64,000 nt of DNA, taken from positions 372,001 through 436,000 of the forward strand of contig NZ_JAAAKV010000001.1 in the NCBI RefSeq assembly GCF_009905725.1. Direction: 5' to 3'. Position numbers and translations under genes: made by a program. Positions 1-8,001 of this stretch are shown piece by piece (position 1 is the first letter of the stretch; every line of letters begins with the position of its first letter). A model generated the notes under the pieces. It was not told the DNA's origin and did no database searches. It saw only the letters and a list, made by a program, of their open reading frames with translations. The DNA is from Emticicia sp. CRIBPO (GTDB lineage Bacteria; Bacteroidota; Bacteroidia; Cytophagales; Spirosomataceae).

Positions 1-100
1 CCGGGTCCTTTGCCCAATCCTCAATCGTTTGCTTCTGAAATACAGTAGCACGGCCTGAAAAGTAATGAAACAATATTTCTTTGGTTACCTGGGTATTCAT
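1..100 (-). CDS. FecR-type anti-sigma factor, N-terminal fragment (cut by window edge)
   Basis: An ATG at 98-100 opens a reading frame that runs off the left edge of the window. The 33 visible residues begin MNTQVTKEILFHYFSGRAT and end in IEDWAKDP. This matches the usual start of Bacteroidota FecR-type anti-sigma factors: a short helix, a SGxAT/SGRAT turn, then a WxxxDP segment. FecR proteins sit in the inner membrane and relay the state of an outer-membrane TonB receptor to the cognate FecI-type sigma factor. It lies 56 bases downstream of the sigma gene on the same strand, the normal order for such pairs. A copy of the 15-base repeat found upstream of the sigma gene lies 39 bases before this start. 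The family call is an inference from a short fragment plus context. Confidence 0.75.
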   Translation of the reverse strand, partial: MNTQVTKEILFHYFSGRATVFQKQTIEDWAKDP

Positions 101-138
101 TTTAGAAAGAATTTGAAGTAATGACGGATAAACCTCAT

Positions 139-153
139 AAAACACTTAGCGGA
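139..153 (-). repeat. 15-base repeat, copy 1, upstream of fecR-like gene
   Basis: On the minus strand this reads TCCGCTAAGTGTTTT. It lies between the sigma stop codon and the anti-sigma start. An identical copy lies at 904-918 upstream of the sigma gene. It could be a shared promoter or operator element, or a duplicated recognition site. Confidence 0.7.
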
Positions 154-156
154 CTG

Positions 157-828
157 TTAAATCCAAAAGAAAAAGATAAGTAATATGAGCCATTTATCCT
201 GCAATGCCTTGCGGATCTGGCGGATGGCCTGATACAGATGAGCCTCAATGGTCCTGAGCGAAAGATGGAGCTCATTGGCGATCTCCTGGTATTTTTTTCC
301 TTCGAACCGGTGCATGATATAAATCTGGCGGCGTTTCAGGGGCATCTGGCCTATGGCGTTTTCGACATCGTGGCAAAGCTCTTCGTACTGAATGATGGAA
401 TCCGGCTCATAAGTAGAGGCCATGGAAAACTGGGCGGCGTTGTCTAGTGAGGCATTGCGGTGAAGTTCGCGTTTGACATAATCAAAAGACCTGTGCCTGA
501 CCGACGTAAACAGAAATGCCCTGAATGAAGTAGTGATATGAAGATACCGCTGCTGGGAATGGAACTCAAAGAAGATGTCCGACACAATGTCTTCTGCAAT
601 GGCTTTTGAAGAAACAAAACGCACCGCATGATTACAAAGCATCGGATAATACTGATGAAACAGCATAGACATACCGGCTTCCGGTTCAGACTGGAATGCC
701 TGACGGATCAACAGCTCCGGGTCCAGTACCTTCGGTTTTTCCTGGTGATCTCCTCCTCCTTCCTGAATCCTGAAAAGAGGTCTCTCACCGTCATCATCCA
801 CTTGCATATTCAGCTTAACCAATCCCAT
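157..828 (-). CDS. ECF (FecI-type) RNA polymerase sigma factor
   Basis: This 223-residue protein has the two conserved domains of an extracytoplasmic-function sigma factor. Region 2 lies at about residues 55-120 (LFHQYYPMLCNHAVRF, then AEDIVSDIFFEF). Region 4 lies at about 150-205 and contains the helix-turn-helix IANELHLSLRTIEAHLYQA. An N-terminal extension of about 50 residues is polar. The last 12 residues are strongly hydrophobic (LILLIFFFWI). It directs RNA polymerase to a small regulon, usually genes for uptake across the outer membrane. The gene downstream is an anti-sigma factor of the FecR type, so its activity is probably held by that protein. The TonB receptor at 1810 is transcribed in the opposite direction and may or may not belong to the same circuit; the sequence does not show a link. 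Confidence 0.93.
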   Translation of the reverse strand: MGLVKLNMQVDDDGERPLFRIQEGGGDHQEKPKVLDPELLIRQAFQSEPEAGMSMLFHQYYPMLCNHAVRFVSSKAIAEDIVSDIFFEFHSQQRYLHITTSFRAFLFTSVRHRSFDYVKRELHRNASLDNAAQFSMASTYEPDSIIQYEELCHDVENAIGQMPLKRRQIYIMHRFEGKKYQEIANELHLSLRTIEAHLYQAIRQIRKALQDKWLILLIFFFWI

Positions 829-903
829 TTCTAAGTAAAGATAAGTTTTTTCTTGAAATCTTTAAATTATATCGTACTCAAAAGGTAGACGATACAACCA
901 CTC

Positions 904-918
904 AAAACACTTAGCGGA
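904..918 (-). repeat. 15-base repeat, copy 2, upstream of sigma gene
   Basis: Identical to the 15-mer at 139-153 in the same orientation, and 76 bases upstream of the sigma start codon. Just downstream on the minus strand the TTTTGAGT at its edge recurs imperfectly (ttttgagtgg, then ttttgagtac). Each copy precedes one member of the sigma/anti-sigma pair, which suggests a regulatory role. Confidence 0.7.
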
Positions 919-1320
919 TTTTATTTTTTTTTAAAGAATTTACGGGAAGATTAAAAAGACGGATAAAATAAATGAGGTGACAGGATAAAGGTACAGGATA
1001 TCCGGCCTATTTAGAAAATGTTTAAATATTAATAAAACACAGTTCACTTCGCCTGAAATACCATTTCTGTCAAAGAAATACTTGTGACATCGTGAAAAAG
1101 CAGAGGTGGTACAACAAAACAGCGGTCTGACGAGGCTGAAAAAACGTGGATAATTCTCAACAGGGCAGCTGATCCTGAATACTTTAATGATTCCTGTAAT
1201 AGTACAAATAAGCAGAAAAGAAAACGGAGGACAGGATAAAAAGAAACTGCAGAATAAATACTTGTCCTGTAAGTATCACATTGACAGCACTTTAACTTAA
1301 AAAAAATCAGGAATCAGTAC

Positions 1321-1353
1321 AAAAAAAAAGGACTGGAACAAAATGCTCCAGCC
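1321..1353 (-). terminator. Rho-independent terminator of the small RNA candidate
   Basis: On the minus strand the sequence folds as ggctggagc / gttccagtcc with a bulged base and is followed by nine T residues (1321-1329). No minus-strand gene lies upstream of it before the divergent receptor gene, so it must end a short transcript from the intergenic region. Confidence 0.8.
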
Positions 1354-1434
1354 TTTCCCGCTACTAAATCCACACAACTTTTATCTTTAATATCTATATA
1401 TAAATCCCTTTCGGGCTATAACTCTTACTCAACA
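1321..1434 (-). ncRNA. Candidate small RNA, about 113 nt
   Basis: A promoter with a near-perfect Bacteroidota layout (TTTG, 20 bases, TAAATTTG; 1438-1469) fires leftward into a strong terminator at 1321-1353, giving a predicted transcript of about 113 nt. The segment has no ATG on the minus strand. The longest reading frame from the 5' end is a TTG frame of 13 codons, so it is probably non-coding. Near the 5' end there is a CCC-GAAA-GGG tetraloop hairpin. I do not recognise a named family. The size is compatible with a 6S-like or other housekeeping RNA, but nothing in the sequence proves that. It could also be the shortened leader of a lost gene. Confidence 0.6.
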
Positions 1435-1437
1435 ATG

Positions 1438-1469
1438 CAAATTTACAACTAAGATTTAAAAAATGCAAA
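1438..1469 (-). promoter_or_regulatory. Bacteroidota promoter driving the small RNA candidate
   Basis: The minus strand carries TTTG (1466-1469), 20 bases, then TAAATTTG (1438-1445). This matches the -33 and -7 boxes known for Bacteroidota. The expected start of transcription is about 1432-1434. Confidence 0.7.
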
Positions 1470-1771
1470 AAAAATATTTTTTTTTTCTTCCCGCGATCTC
1501 TGCAAAACCTTGCGTTGATTCCCGATTGCGATGCAATATTATGTATTAAAAATATAATTGCAAACTTTTTGAGATTATATTTTATGTAATTACATACATT
1601 TTGTTTTCCACATCAGGCAATCACATTAAATAAACGCCATTTTCAGGTCAAAAAGTTCCCGAAATTTAATTTTCATGTTTAAAACCACACTTCAGCCCCC
1701 TAATCTTCCGTGTCTCCCAAATACTAACCTATCCTTAATACTCACTTAACATTGAGGTAATATTGACATTC

Positions 1772-1779
1772 TACTTTTG
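1772..1779 (+). promoter_or_regulatory. -7 box of the TonB receptor gene
   Basis: TACTTTTG fits TAnnTTTG; a weak ATTG lies 17 bases upstream. The box covers the TTG at 1777, which could otherwise be read as a start codon, so translation must begin later, at the ATG at 1810. Confidence 0.6.
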
Positions 1780-1809
1780 TGGCGTCAAATCAAATTGTCA
1801 ATTACCAAT

Positions 1810-4632
1810 ATGAATAAGAATCTAAAAATCTACTTTTTATTATTTTTTCTATCCTTCTCATTGAGTGCCTTTTCCCAGTTCGGAACCATCAGGGGAACTA
1901 TAAAAGACTCAAAAAACAATGAAGCGGTTATCGGTGCTACGATCTCTATTCCGGGAACAACCATCGGGGCCATTGCAGATGTGGAAGGAAATTTCGAAAT
2001 ACCGAAAGTAGCCGCAGGTACATATACCATTAAGATATCATTTATAGGATATAAAAATACCGAACTGAAAGATATCAAAGTTTTCGGAGGTCAGACGACC
2101 TTAATTAACTCTTCACTTGTCGAAGATTCGCAGTCATTACAGGAAATTAAAGTAGTGGCCCGCAGATTTACCTTCTCAGATGTGTCCGTTATCACTGAAA
2201 TCAAGCAGGCTGAAGCCGTAGCAGTAGGTATCTCGGCAGAACAGATCGGTAAAACGCAGGACAGGGATGCTGCCCAGGTCATCAGAAGGGTGCCGGGTAT
2301 TTCTATTTTTGACGACCGTTTCGTGGTAGTGAGAGGTCTGAACGAAAGATACAACACCGTGATGCTGAATGACGCGATTTCGCCGTCAACAGAAGTAGAT
2401 ACAAGAGCGTTCTCATTTGACCTGATCCCGAGTGGTGCCATTGACAGGATGATCGTTTACAAATCACCTTCAGCTGAGCTTCCCGGTGATTTCTCAGGTG
2501 GTGTTATCAAGTTGTTCACGAAGACCGTTCCTGATGCCAACAAATTCGAAGTAGGATTTTCACTGGGAACCAGGGCTCTGACCACAGGTGCTAAAGTAAA
2601 TGACTACTCAGGTGGTAAATTTGACTGGCTGGGTTTTGATGACGGTACAAGAAGGCTTCCTTCTTCATTCCCGACCACGAACCAGATCCAGTCTCAGCCA
2701 AACTCAGCCGCTAATGTGGATGCTTTCAAAAACCTTAACCCGTTTTACACCCTACAGCAAAAAACGGTAAGTCCTGATCTGAGATTCAGTCTTTTATGGA
2801 CCAGGAAAATGAAGATCGGTTCTAAAGATCTTAACACTTATACTTCAGCTAACTACAGCAATACCAATAATGCTTTCCAGAACCAGGACCTGGTATTCAA
2901 AAGATATGAAGCGGATGTTTTCGCTGATCAGCTTCCGAATGATTTCAAAGACAGGGTTTTCCAGAACAACGTCCGTATCGGGATCATGTCTAACTGGTCA
3001 TATATCATCAATGCCAAAAACAAAATTGAATTCAGAAACCTGTTTAACCAGCTGGCCAACAAAGAAACCAACTACAGAAACGGTTCTACAGACAGTTTTG
3101 CAGATTTAACAGCATACAGTTTTAAGTTTGACACAAGGAGCATCTACTCAGGTCAGTTGAGCGGCAAGCACGACATCAATGATAATTCTGAATTCGGATG
3201 GAATGCCGGTTTCGGATTCACCAAAAGATATGAACCTGATACCCGCAGATTTATCGTCGGAAGAAGCACACTGGACGAGCCTTTCGCGATCAACGTTCCA
3301 AGGCTGTCAAGCCCGGTACTTGAGCAGGCTTCAAGATTCTTCTCTGACTTGTCTGAAACCGTAACAATGGCCAGCGGAAACTACGAATACAGAATCGAAA
3401 AAGGGGAAGATAAAGAACCGGTAAAATTGAAAGCCGGATTCTATACAGAATTAAAAAACAGGGATTTCGGTGCGAGATGGTTTGGTTTTGTAAACCCGTT
3501 CAGAGTCTCTACCCAGTTGTCTCCTGAAGAGTTCTTTGCCCCTTCCAATCTTTCTACCAACGGACTGTATGTCAATGAAGGAACCAACTACGACGACAAG
3601 TACACAGCCCGGAACCTGAATGCTTCTGCTTTTGCCAGTGCAGTGTTGCCGATGGGTAAATTCAAAGCTACAGCAGGTGTTAGAGGCGAATATAACGACC
3701 AGTCGCTTGAAAGTAAAAGAAGGGGTTCAGGAAATCCTATTGAAGTAGGTCTTTCTAAATTCAATGTCCTGCCTTCGGTTAACGTTTCATACAATTTCAC
3801 TGAAAAATCATTGTTGAGAGCGGCCTGGGGTATGACCCTGAACAGACCGGAATTCAGAGAGCTTGCTCCGTTTACCTATTATGACTTTAACCTGAACGCC
3901 AGCAAGACCGGTAACCCGGACCTGAAAAATGCTTCAGTAAATAACTTCGACCTTCGTTACGAGTTCTACCCTACTCAAAGTGAGCTGATCTCACTGGGTG
4001 TATTCTACAAAGACTTCAAGAATCCTATTGAGCAGGTGATCAGATATTCTGGTTCAGGAGTTAACTTCTCTTATGCCAACGCCAGCAGGGCTTATTCAAG
4101 AGGTATTGAGCTGGAATTGAGAAAGAACCTGACAGACCTGACTTCAAGCAAGTTTATCAATAACCTGAGCTTCTTACTGAATACTTCCCTGATACAGTCG
4201 AATGTTAAATCATCAGGTGGCGGTTCAGGATTCGGAGAGCGTCAGCTGCAGGGACAATCGCCTTACATCATCAACGGTGGTGTGTTCTATAACGATGCCG
4301 ACCACAAATTCCAGGTCAATGTGGTATACAACATCATTGGTCAGAGAATTGTCTACGTAGGTGACAAAAACAAATCAAACCTGAATGGTCTTTATCCTGA
4401 TCAGTACGAAATTCCACGTAACATGCTTGATATCAACGTGATCAAAGGCATAGGTCAGAGACTGGAGATCAAAGCGGGTGTACAGGATCTGCTGAACAAC
4501 GTGTTCGGAATTTATCAGGACACTAACCTGGACGGTAAAATTTCAAGAAAACATACAGCGGGTGAAGATGACCTGATCCAGTCGTTCCGCAGAGGTGCTT
4601 ATTACAGTGTAGGTGTTACATACAAATTCTAA
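1810..4632 (+). CDS. TonB-dependent receptor with carboxypeptidase-regulatory-like N-domain
   Basis: The 940-residue product begins with a signal peptide (hydrophobic core IYFLLFFLSFSLSAF, cleavage near SAFSQ). Residues about 24-100 form a carboxypeptidase-regulatory-like beta domain (GTIRGTIKD, then GATISIPGT and GTYTIKISFIGY). A plug domain follows at about 110-260 (RDAAQVIRRVPGISI, VVRGLNERYN), then a long beta barrel ending in the aromatic GVTYKF expected of outer-membrane proteins. It imports or binds a substrate at the outer membrane using TonB/ExbBD energy. The start was set at 1810 because the -7 box overlaps the upstream TTG and because the signal peptide begins there. A lipoprotein gene follows after 35 bases, so the pair is probably one operon. 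It is not a typical SusC, and the substrate cannot be told from sequence. Confidence 0.93.
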   Translation: MNKNLKIYFLLFFLSFSLSAFSQFGTIRGTIKDSKNNEAVIGATISIPGTTIGAIADVEGNFEIPKVAAGTYTIKISFIGYKNTELKDIKVFGGQTTLINSSLVEDSQSLQEIKVVARRFTFSDVSVITEIKQAEAVAVGISAEQIGKTQDRDAAQVIRRVPGISIFDDRFVVVRGLNERYNTVMLNDAISPSTEVDTRAFSFDLIPSGAIDRMIVYKSPSAELPGDFSGGVIKLFTKTVPDANKFEVGFSLGTRALTTGAKVNDYSGGKFDWLGFDDGTRRLPSSFPTTNQIQSQPNSAANVDAFKNLNPFYTLQQKTVSPDLRFSLLWTRKMKIGSKDLNTYTSANYSNTNNAFQNQDLVFKRYEADVFADQLPNDFKDRVFQNNVRIGIMSNWSYIINAKNKIEFRNLFNQLANKETNYRNGSTDSFADLTAYSFKFDTRSIYSGQLSGKHDINDNSEFGWNAGFGFTKRYEPDTRRFIVGRSTLDEPFAINVPRLSSPVLEQASRFFSDLSETVTMASGNYEYRIEKGEDKEPVKLKAGFYTELKNRDFGARWFGFVNPFRVSTQLSPEEFFAPSNLSTNGLYVNEGTNYDDKYTARNLNASAFASAVLPMGKFKATAGVRGEYNDQSLESKRRGSGNPIEVGLSKFNVLPSVNVSYNFTEKSLLRAAWGMTLNRPEFRELAPFTYYDFNLNASKTGNPDLKNASVNNFDLRYEFYPTQSELISLGVFYKDFKNPIEQVIRYSGSGVNFSYANASRAYSRGIELELRKNLTDLTSSKFINNLSFLLNTSLIQSNVKSSGGGSGFGERQLQGQSPYIINGGVFYNDADHKFQVNVVYNIIGQRIVYVGDKNKSNLNGLYPDQYEIPRNMLDINVIKGIGQRLEIKAGVQDLLNNVFGIYQDTNLDGKISRKHTAGEDDLIQSFRRGAYYSVGVTYKF

Positions 4633-4667
4633 TTAAATTCTATTATTCTTTTTAAAATCAATTCAAA

Positions 4668-5993
4668 ATGAAAAAGATTCAAATTCTTTTATTGGCATTA
4701 ACCGTCGGATTCTCAGCTACTTTTATGTCTTGTAGTGATGAGGGTGGAAAAGAACCGGAACCTGAAGTTCCTGCAGATTTTGCCAACAACGTAATTGAGG
4801 GCAACATCACGAAAAACAGCGTTGTGAAAAACAACGGAAAAGCATATCTATTGAAAGGTTTTACTTATGTTAAACCAGGTTTTACACTGACTATCGAACC
4901 AGGTGTGGTGATCAAAGGTGATTTGGCTACCAAAGCTTCCCTTATCATCGAGCCGGGTGCTAAAATCATCGCTGAAGGTACGGTTGACAAACCTATCGTA
5001 TTCACGTCAAACCAGGCTAAAGGATCAAGAAAACCAGGTGACTGGGGTGGAGTGATCCTGTTGGGTAAAGCACCGGTAAACAAGACTCCGGCCATCGTTG
5101 AGGGTGAAAACACCACTCAGTTCGGTGGAACAGACGCTGCCGACAACTCTGGTATCCTTAAATATGTACGTATCGAGTTCGCAGGTATCGCTTTCGAAAC
5201 TGACAAAGAAATTAACGGTCTTACTTTCGGTGGTGTAGGTAGTGGTACTACTATCGACTACGTTCAGGTTTCAAACTCTGGTGATGACGCTTTCGAATGG
5301 TTCGGTGGAACAGTTAACGCGAAACACCTTATCGCTTACAGAACACTTGATGATGACTTTGATACGGATAACGGTTTCAGCGGTAACATTCAGTATGGTC
5401 TGATCCTCCGTGATCCGCTTATTGCTGACCAGGCTGGTGATTCAAATGGTTTTGAATCTGACAATGACGCTGCCGGAACTGAAGCTACTCCTAAAACATC
5501 TGCTAAATTTGCCAACGTTTCTGTATTCATGGGTGATGGTGCTACGATCGATGCTAAATACCGTTCACACTTCAGAATCAGAAGAAGCAGCGAAATTTCT
5601 ATCTACAACACCGTTTCTTCAGGAAAATGGAACACAGGTGGAATCGAGCTTCAGGATAAAGTGGCTGATAACTTCTTAGCTGATAAAAACAAATTCCAGG
5701 GTCTTGCGGTAGTTCACCCTACCAAGCCTATCGTATCAGGAAGCACAGATAAATTCAACACTGCTGCTTACAAAAACAAATTCATGACAGACGTAACTAC
5801 TTTGTTGCTGGCTGATGCTTACAACAAGTTGGGATCGAAACCAGGTTTGTTGCCTAAAACAGGTTCTCCACTATTGACAGGCGGTGTTACACTTCCTTCA
5901 GGTTTTGAGCAGAACTCTTACATCGGAGCTTTCAACACTACCGACTGGACAGACAAATGGGCCAATTTTGACCCACAGAATACTGATTATTAA
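4668..5993 (+). CDS. Surface lipoprotein with parallel beta-helix-like repeats
   Basis: This 441-residue protein has a lipoprotein signal peptide ending in the lipobox FMSC. The Cys is followed by SDEGG, an acidic stretch like the surface-export signal described for Bacteroidota lipoproteins, so it probably faces outward. The body has repeated short strands with turn motifs such as TIEPGVVIKG, IIEPGAKIIAEGT and DWGGVILLGKA, in the style of right-handed beta helices. A central acidic section (GDDAFEWFGGT, DDDFDTDNG) could bind metal or ligand. It follows the TonB receptor and precedes a terminator, so receptor and lipoprotein likely work as an uptake pair in which the lipoprotein captures the ligand. 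Relatives are often misnamed multidrug transporters in databases; nothing here supports that. Confidence 0.82.
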   Translation: MKKIQILLLALTVGFSATFMSCSDEGGKEPEPEVPADFANNVIEGNITKNSVVKNNGKAYLLKGFTYVKPGFTLTIEPGVVIKGDLATKASLIIEPGAKIIAEGTVDKPIVFTSNQAKGSRKPGDWGGVILLGKAPVNKTPAIVEGENTTQFGGTDAADNSGILKYVRIEFAGIAFETDKEINGLTFGGVGSGTTIDYVQVSNSGDDAFEWFGGTVNAKHLIAYRTLDDDFDTDNGFSGNIQYGLILRDPLIADQAGDSNGFESDNDAAGTEATPKTSAKFANVSVFMGDGATIDAKYRSHFRIRRSSEISIYNTVSSGKWNTGGIELQDKVADNFLADKNKFQGLAVVHPTKPIVSGSTDKFNTAAYKNKFMTDVTTLLLADAYNKLGSKPGLLPKTGSPLLTGGVTLPSGFEQNSYIGAFNTTDWTDKWANFDPQNTDY

Positions 5994-6089
5994 TATGGAT
6001 GAACAGGTCACTGTTCTCTGAAAAATATAGAGCTGAAACGCTTGATCTTTTTGAATCATAATTGATTCATATTGGTAAAATCGCAAAAA

Positions 6090-6119
6090 ACCAGGGCCTT
6101 GCTCTGGTTTTTTGTTTTT
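6090..6119 (+). terminator. Terminator of the receptor/lipoprotein operon
   Basis: The stem ACCAGGG (6090-6096) pairs with CTCTGGT (6102-6108) around a five-base loop and is followed by a long T tract. Confidence 0.9.
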
Positions 6120-6157
6120 GATAATACTGGGGAAATATTCAGTTAATACAAGATTTT

Positions 6158-6165
6158 TACTTTTG
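6158..6165 (+). promoter_or_regulatory. -7 box of the small membrane peptide gene
   Basis: TACTTTTG lies just downstream of the preceding terminator and 25 bases before the small ORF. No clear -33 box was seen. Confidence 0.55.
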
Positions 6166-6190
6166 CACCATTAAACCAAAGAGGAGAAAA

Positions 6191-6298
6191 ATGAAAGCAA
6201 ATTCAGAAGCCGTCAAAGCATTTCTAAAAAACTGGGGATTTCACCTCTTGCTGTTGATTTTTATGGCGTATTATTATTCCCTGCCGGTTCCGGCCTGA
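6191..6298 (+). CDS. Small single-span membrane protein, 35 residues
   Basis: The frame starts MKANSEAVKAFLKNWGFHLL and ends in YYYSLPVPA. A short basic amphipathic N-terminus precedes one hydrophobic span of about 15-18 residues (LLLLIFMAYYY), then a proline-rich tail. Three features argue that it is expressed: a good GAGGAG ribosome site seven bases before the ATG (unusually strong for this phylum), a -7 promoter box at 6158-6165, and a terminator immediately upstream that isolates it. It is convergent with the MOSC gene. I do not recognise a family; size and layout suggest a small inner-membrane regulator or complex subunit, which is inference only. Confidence 0.62.
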   Translation: MKANSEAVKAFLKNWGFHLLLLIFMAYYYSLPVPA

Positions 6299-6336
6299 CG
6301 ATCGCAGTTCTGATACTTATTTCCTTCAGAAGGTTT

Positions 6337-7137
6337 TCAGAGAATCACAATCTCATCCCCCACAGAAATCACTCCCTCCTGGTGCACCACCAGGTTGTGA
6401 CCAAACATCACCTTATTTCCTACCCTGCGGTACCCCGCCAGTGTTTTAAGCGGCTCACTGCCATGTTTCGGCTCGTCTGAATCAGGGTCTATGGTCGTCA
6501 GGATGCATCTTGAACATGGCTTCACACCATAAAGTCCCGCCGAACCTATTTTTATCCTTTTCAGATAGTCTTCTTCAAAAGCCTCACCACCCCCTGTTAC
6601 GATATTGGGTCTGAACCGCTTCATTTCGACTTTCACCTCCAGGCGGTTGTTCAGGTCTTCCAGACTGGCTTCCCCGATAACCAAAGCCGGGTACGCATCC
6701 GAAAAACTGGTGTGTTCATGCCCCGAAACCTGGTACTTGGCATCCACTTTACGGATCGAGGCTTCAGGCTGGTAGTATAAATAACAGGTAAATCCAAGAT
6801 GTTCGGAAAACCACTGATCTGCTTCATCACAAACCCTGACACCCTCTATTTCATCGTCCCATACGGTAACAATCTGCTTTTCGGTGGTCTCAGGTTCCAG
6901 CGGAATCCGGATGAACTGACCGCTCGTGCGATGGGTGACCAATAAATGGTCCTTTTCAATACCAACAGAGAAAAGAGCCATGTGCGGCAAGGTCCTTTGC
7001 GTGATAAACCGGCCGTTCGAATCAACCAGCACCCAGCGGCGGTCATATTTTAAGCCCCTGACGGTCACTTCAGACTGCTGAAGTGAAATCCCTCCTAAAG
7101 ATTTGATGGGGTAAATAAATAAGTTTTTTACAACCAT
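6337..7137 (-). CDS. MOSC domain protein (YcbX/mARC-like)
   Basis: The 266-residue protein has an N-terminal MOSC beta-barrel domain (LFIYPIKSLGGISL, RRWVLVDSNGRFITQR) and a MOSC domain from about residue 115. The latter has the motif MKRFRPNIVTGG and the conserved Cys segment YGVKPCSRCILTT. In this family the molybdenum cofactor is bound by the conserved Cys, and the proteins reduce N-hydroxylated compounds or move sulfur. Length fits the short bacterial form without a C-terminal ferredoxin domain. It has its own -7 box (7155-7162) 18 bases before the start. No molybdenum cofactor genes are adjacent. Confidence 0.88.
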   Translation of the reverse strand: MVVKNLFIYPIKSLGGISLQQSEVTVRGLKYDRRWVLVDSNGRFITQRTLPHMALFSVGIEKDHLLVTHRTSGQFIRIPLEPETTEKQIVTVWDDEIEGVRVCDEADQWFSEHLGFTCYLYYQPEASIRKVDAKYQVSGHEHTSFSDAYPALVIGEASLEDLNNRLEVKVEMKRFRPNIVTGGGEAFEEDYLKRIKIGSAGLYGVKPCSRCILTTIDPDSDEPKHGSEPLKTLAGYRRVGNKVMFGHNLVVHQEGVISVGDEIVIL

Positions 7138-7154
7138 ATATTATTGTTCAGACA

Positions 7155-7162
7155 CAAATCTA
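7155..7162 (-). promoter_or_regulatory. -7 box of the MOSC gene
   Basis: The minus strand reads TAGATTTG, with TTTC 20 bases upstream as a near -33 box. It lies between the hypothetical gene upstream and the MOSC start. Confidence 0.5.
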
Positions 7163-7169
7163 CTCATTT

Positions 7170-7880
7170 TCAGGAAATTGTTGAAATATATTGGGCCACC
7201 TTTCTTCTGGCAATCGGCAAAAGTGTTTCTTCCAACGGGTAAATAAACCTGGATTCCACCAGATAAGTCGCCGGATTGGGAATCGAACGATTGTTTTTGA
7301 TCAGCTGCAACTTGATATTTTCGAACGAATTGGTGATCGTTTTGGGGGTTGAGGCAATAAAAGTCGTATTCACCCGCCTGTGCTGTTCACGGGCACTTTC
7401 AAAAACAGTCACTTTAAACTTATATATCCGGGTCTCATTAATGATCTCCTCATAAAGCAGGATGTAGCCCTCATCAAGGTGCAAAGGCACAATACCCACC
7501 GGGCTCACCTTTAAAGAATCACTCACCATCCCGTCAATCTCCGCCCCCAGCTGCATCACATGTTTAAACCTCGGAATGGCATAATCAAGGATAATGTCAA
7601 GGTCTTCCAGGTCTTCCCCCGTCAGGCTTTCCCTGATCAGCTGGAAATTCGAAAAATTAATATCACTTATCTTTTGGGGGAATTGGCCTTTCAGCGTCTT
7701 TTTCTTTTCTTTGATGTCAAGAGAAGCAGAATAATGATTTTCAATTTCTTTGAGATCAGGAAATAACTTTTTCTGATCAAAATTCTCTTTTACAGATTTG
7801 AGATAGGCCAGAATAACATACTTCTTATATTCCGGGTCAATGAGTTGCTCAGTCAGCCATTCAGGATTGAGTTTTGACAT
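7170..7880 (-). CDS. Conserved-looking hypothetical protein, 236 residues
   Basis: No family is recognised. The protein is soluble, with no signal peptide or membrane span. The N-terminal part (about 1-110) looks helical and charged (KYVILAYLKSVKENF, LFPDLKEIENHY). The C-terminal part (about 130-236) has alternating strands (GYILLYEEIINETRIYKFKV) and ends in a basic helical segment (ARRKVAQYISTIS). The start MSKLNPEWL is supported by the lack of any other Met nearby and by an AT-rich leader. It lies upstream of the MOSC gene with a 32-base gap that contains a separate promoter, so the two need not be related in function. The overall plan recalls uncharacterised Cytophagales proteins encoded near housekeeping genes. 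Confidence 0.75.
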   Translation of the reverse strand: MSKLNPEWLTEQLIDPEYKKYVILAYLKSVKENFDQKKLFPDLKEIENHYSASLDIKEKKKTLKGQFPQKISDINFSNFQLIRESLTGEDLEDLDIILDYAIPRFKHVMQLGAEIDGMVSDSLKVSPVGIVPLHLDEGYILLYEEIINETRIYKFKVTVFESAREQHRRVNTTFIASTPKTITNSFENIKLQLIKNNRSIPNPATYLVESRFIYPLEETLLPIARRKVAQYISTIS

Positions 7881-8001
7881 AAGGTATGATGATTTAATAA
7901 CCTATTTTATCAAATTAGTAAATAAGAAACAAGAATTTGTTAATTTTTTAATACCGTTTCAATAAAAATACCCAATTTATCTTCAAAAAATAGTAAAAAC
8001 C

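Larger units (their letters stand above)
829..1809. other. Long AT-rich intergenic region
   Basis: Nearly 1 kb separates the sigma gene from the divergently transcribed TonB receptor. It holds the second copy of the 15-base repeat (904-918), a minus-strand small RNA candidate with its own promoter and terminator (about 1321-1434, promoter box to 1469), and the receptor promoter box (1772-1779). I see no coding sequence and no other structure in 919-1320 or 1470-1770. Confidence 0.7.

Noticed and set aside
7010-7030. TTCGAATC-like segment as a tRNA T-arm
   Set aside because: It lies inside the MOSC coding region and no cloverleaf can be drawn around it. No tRNA was found in the window.
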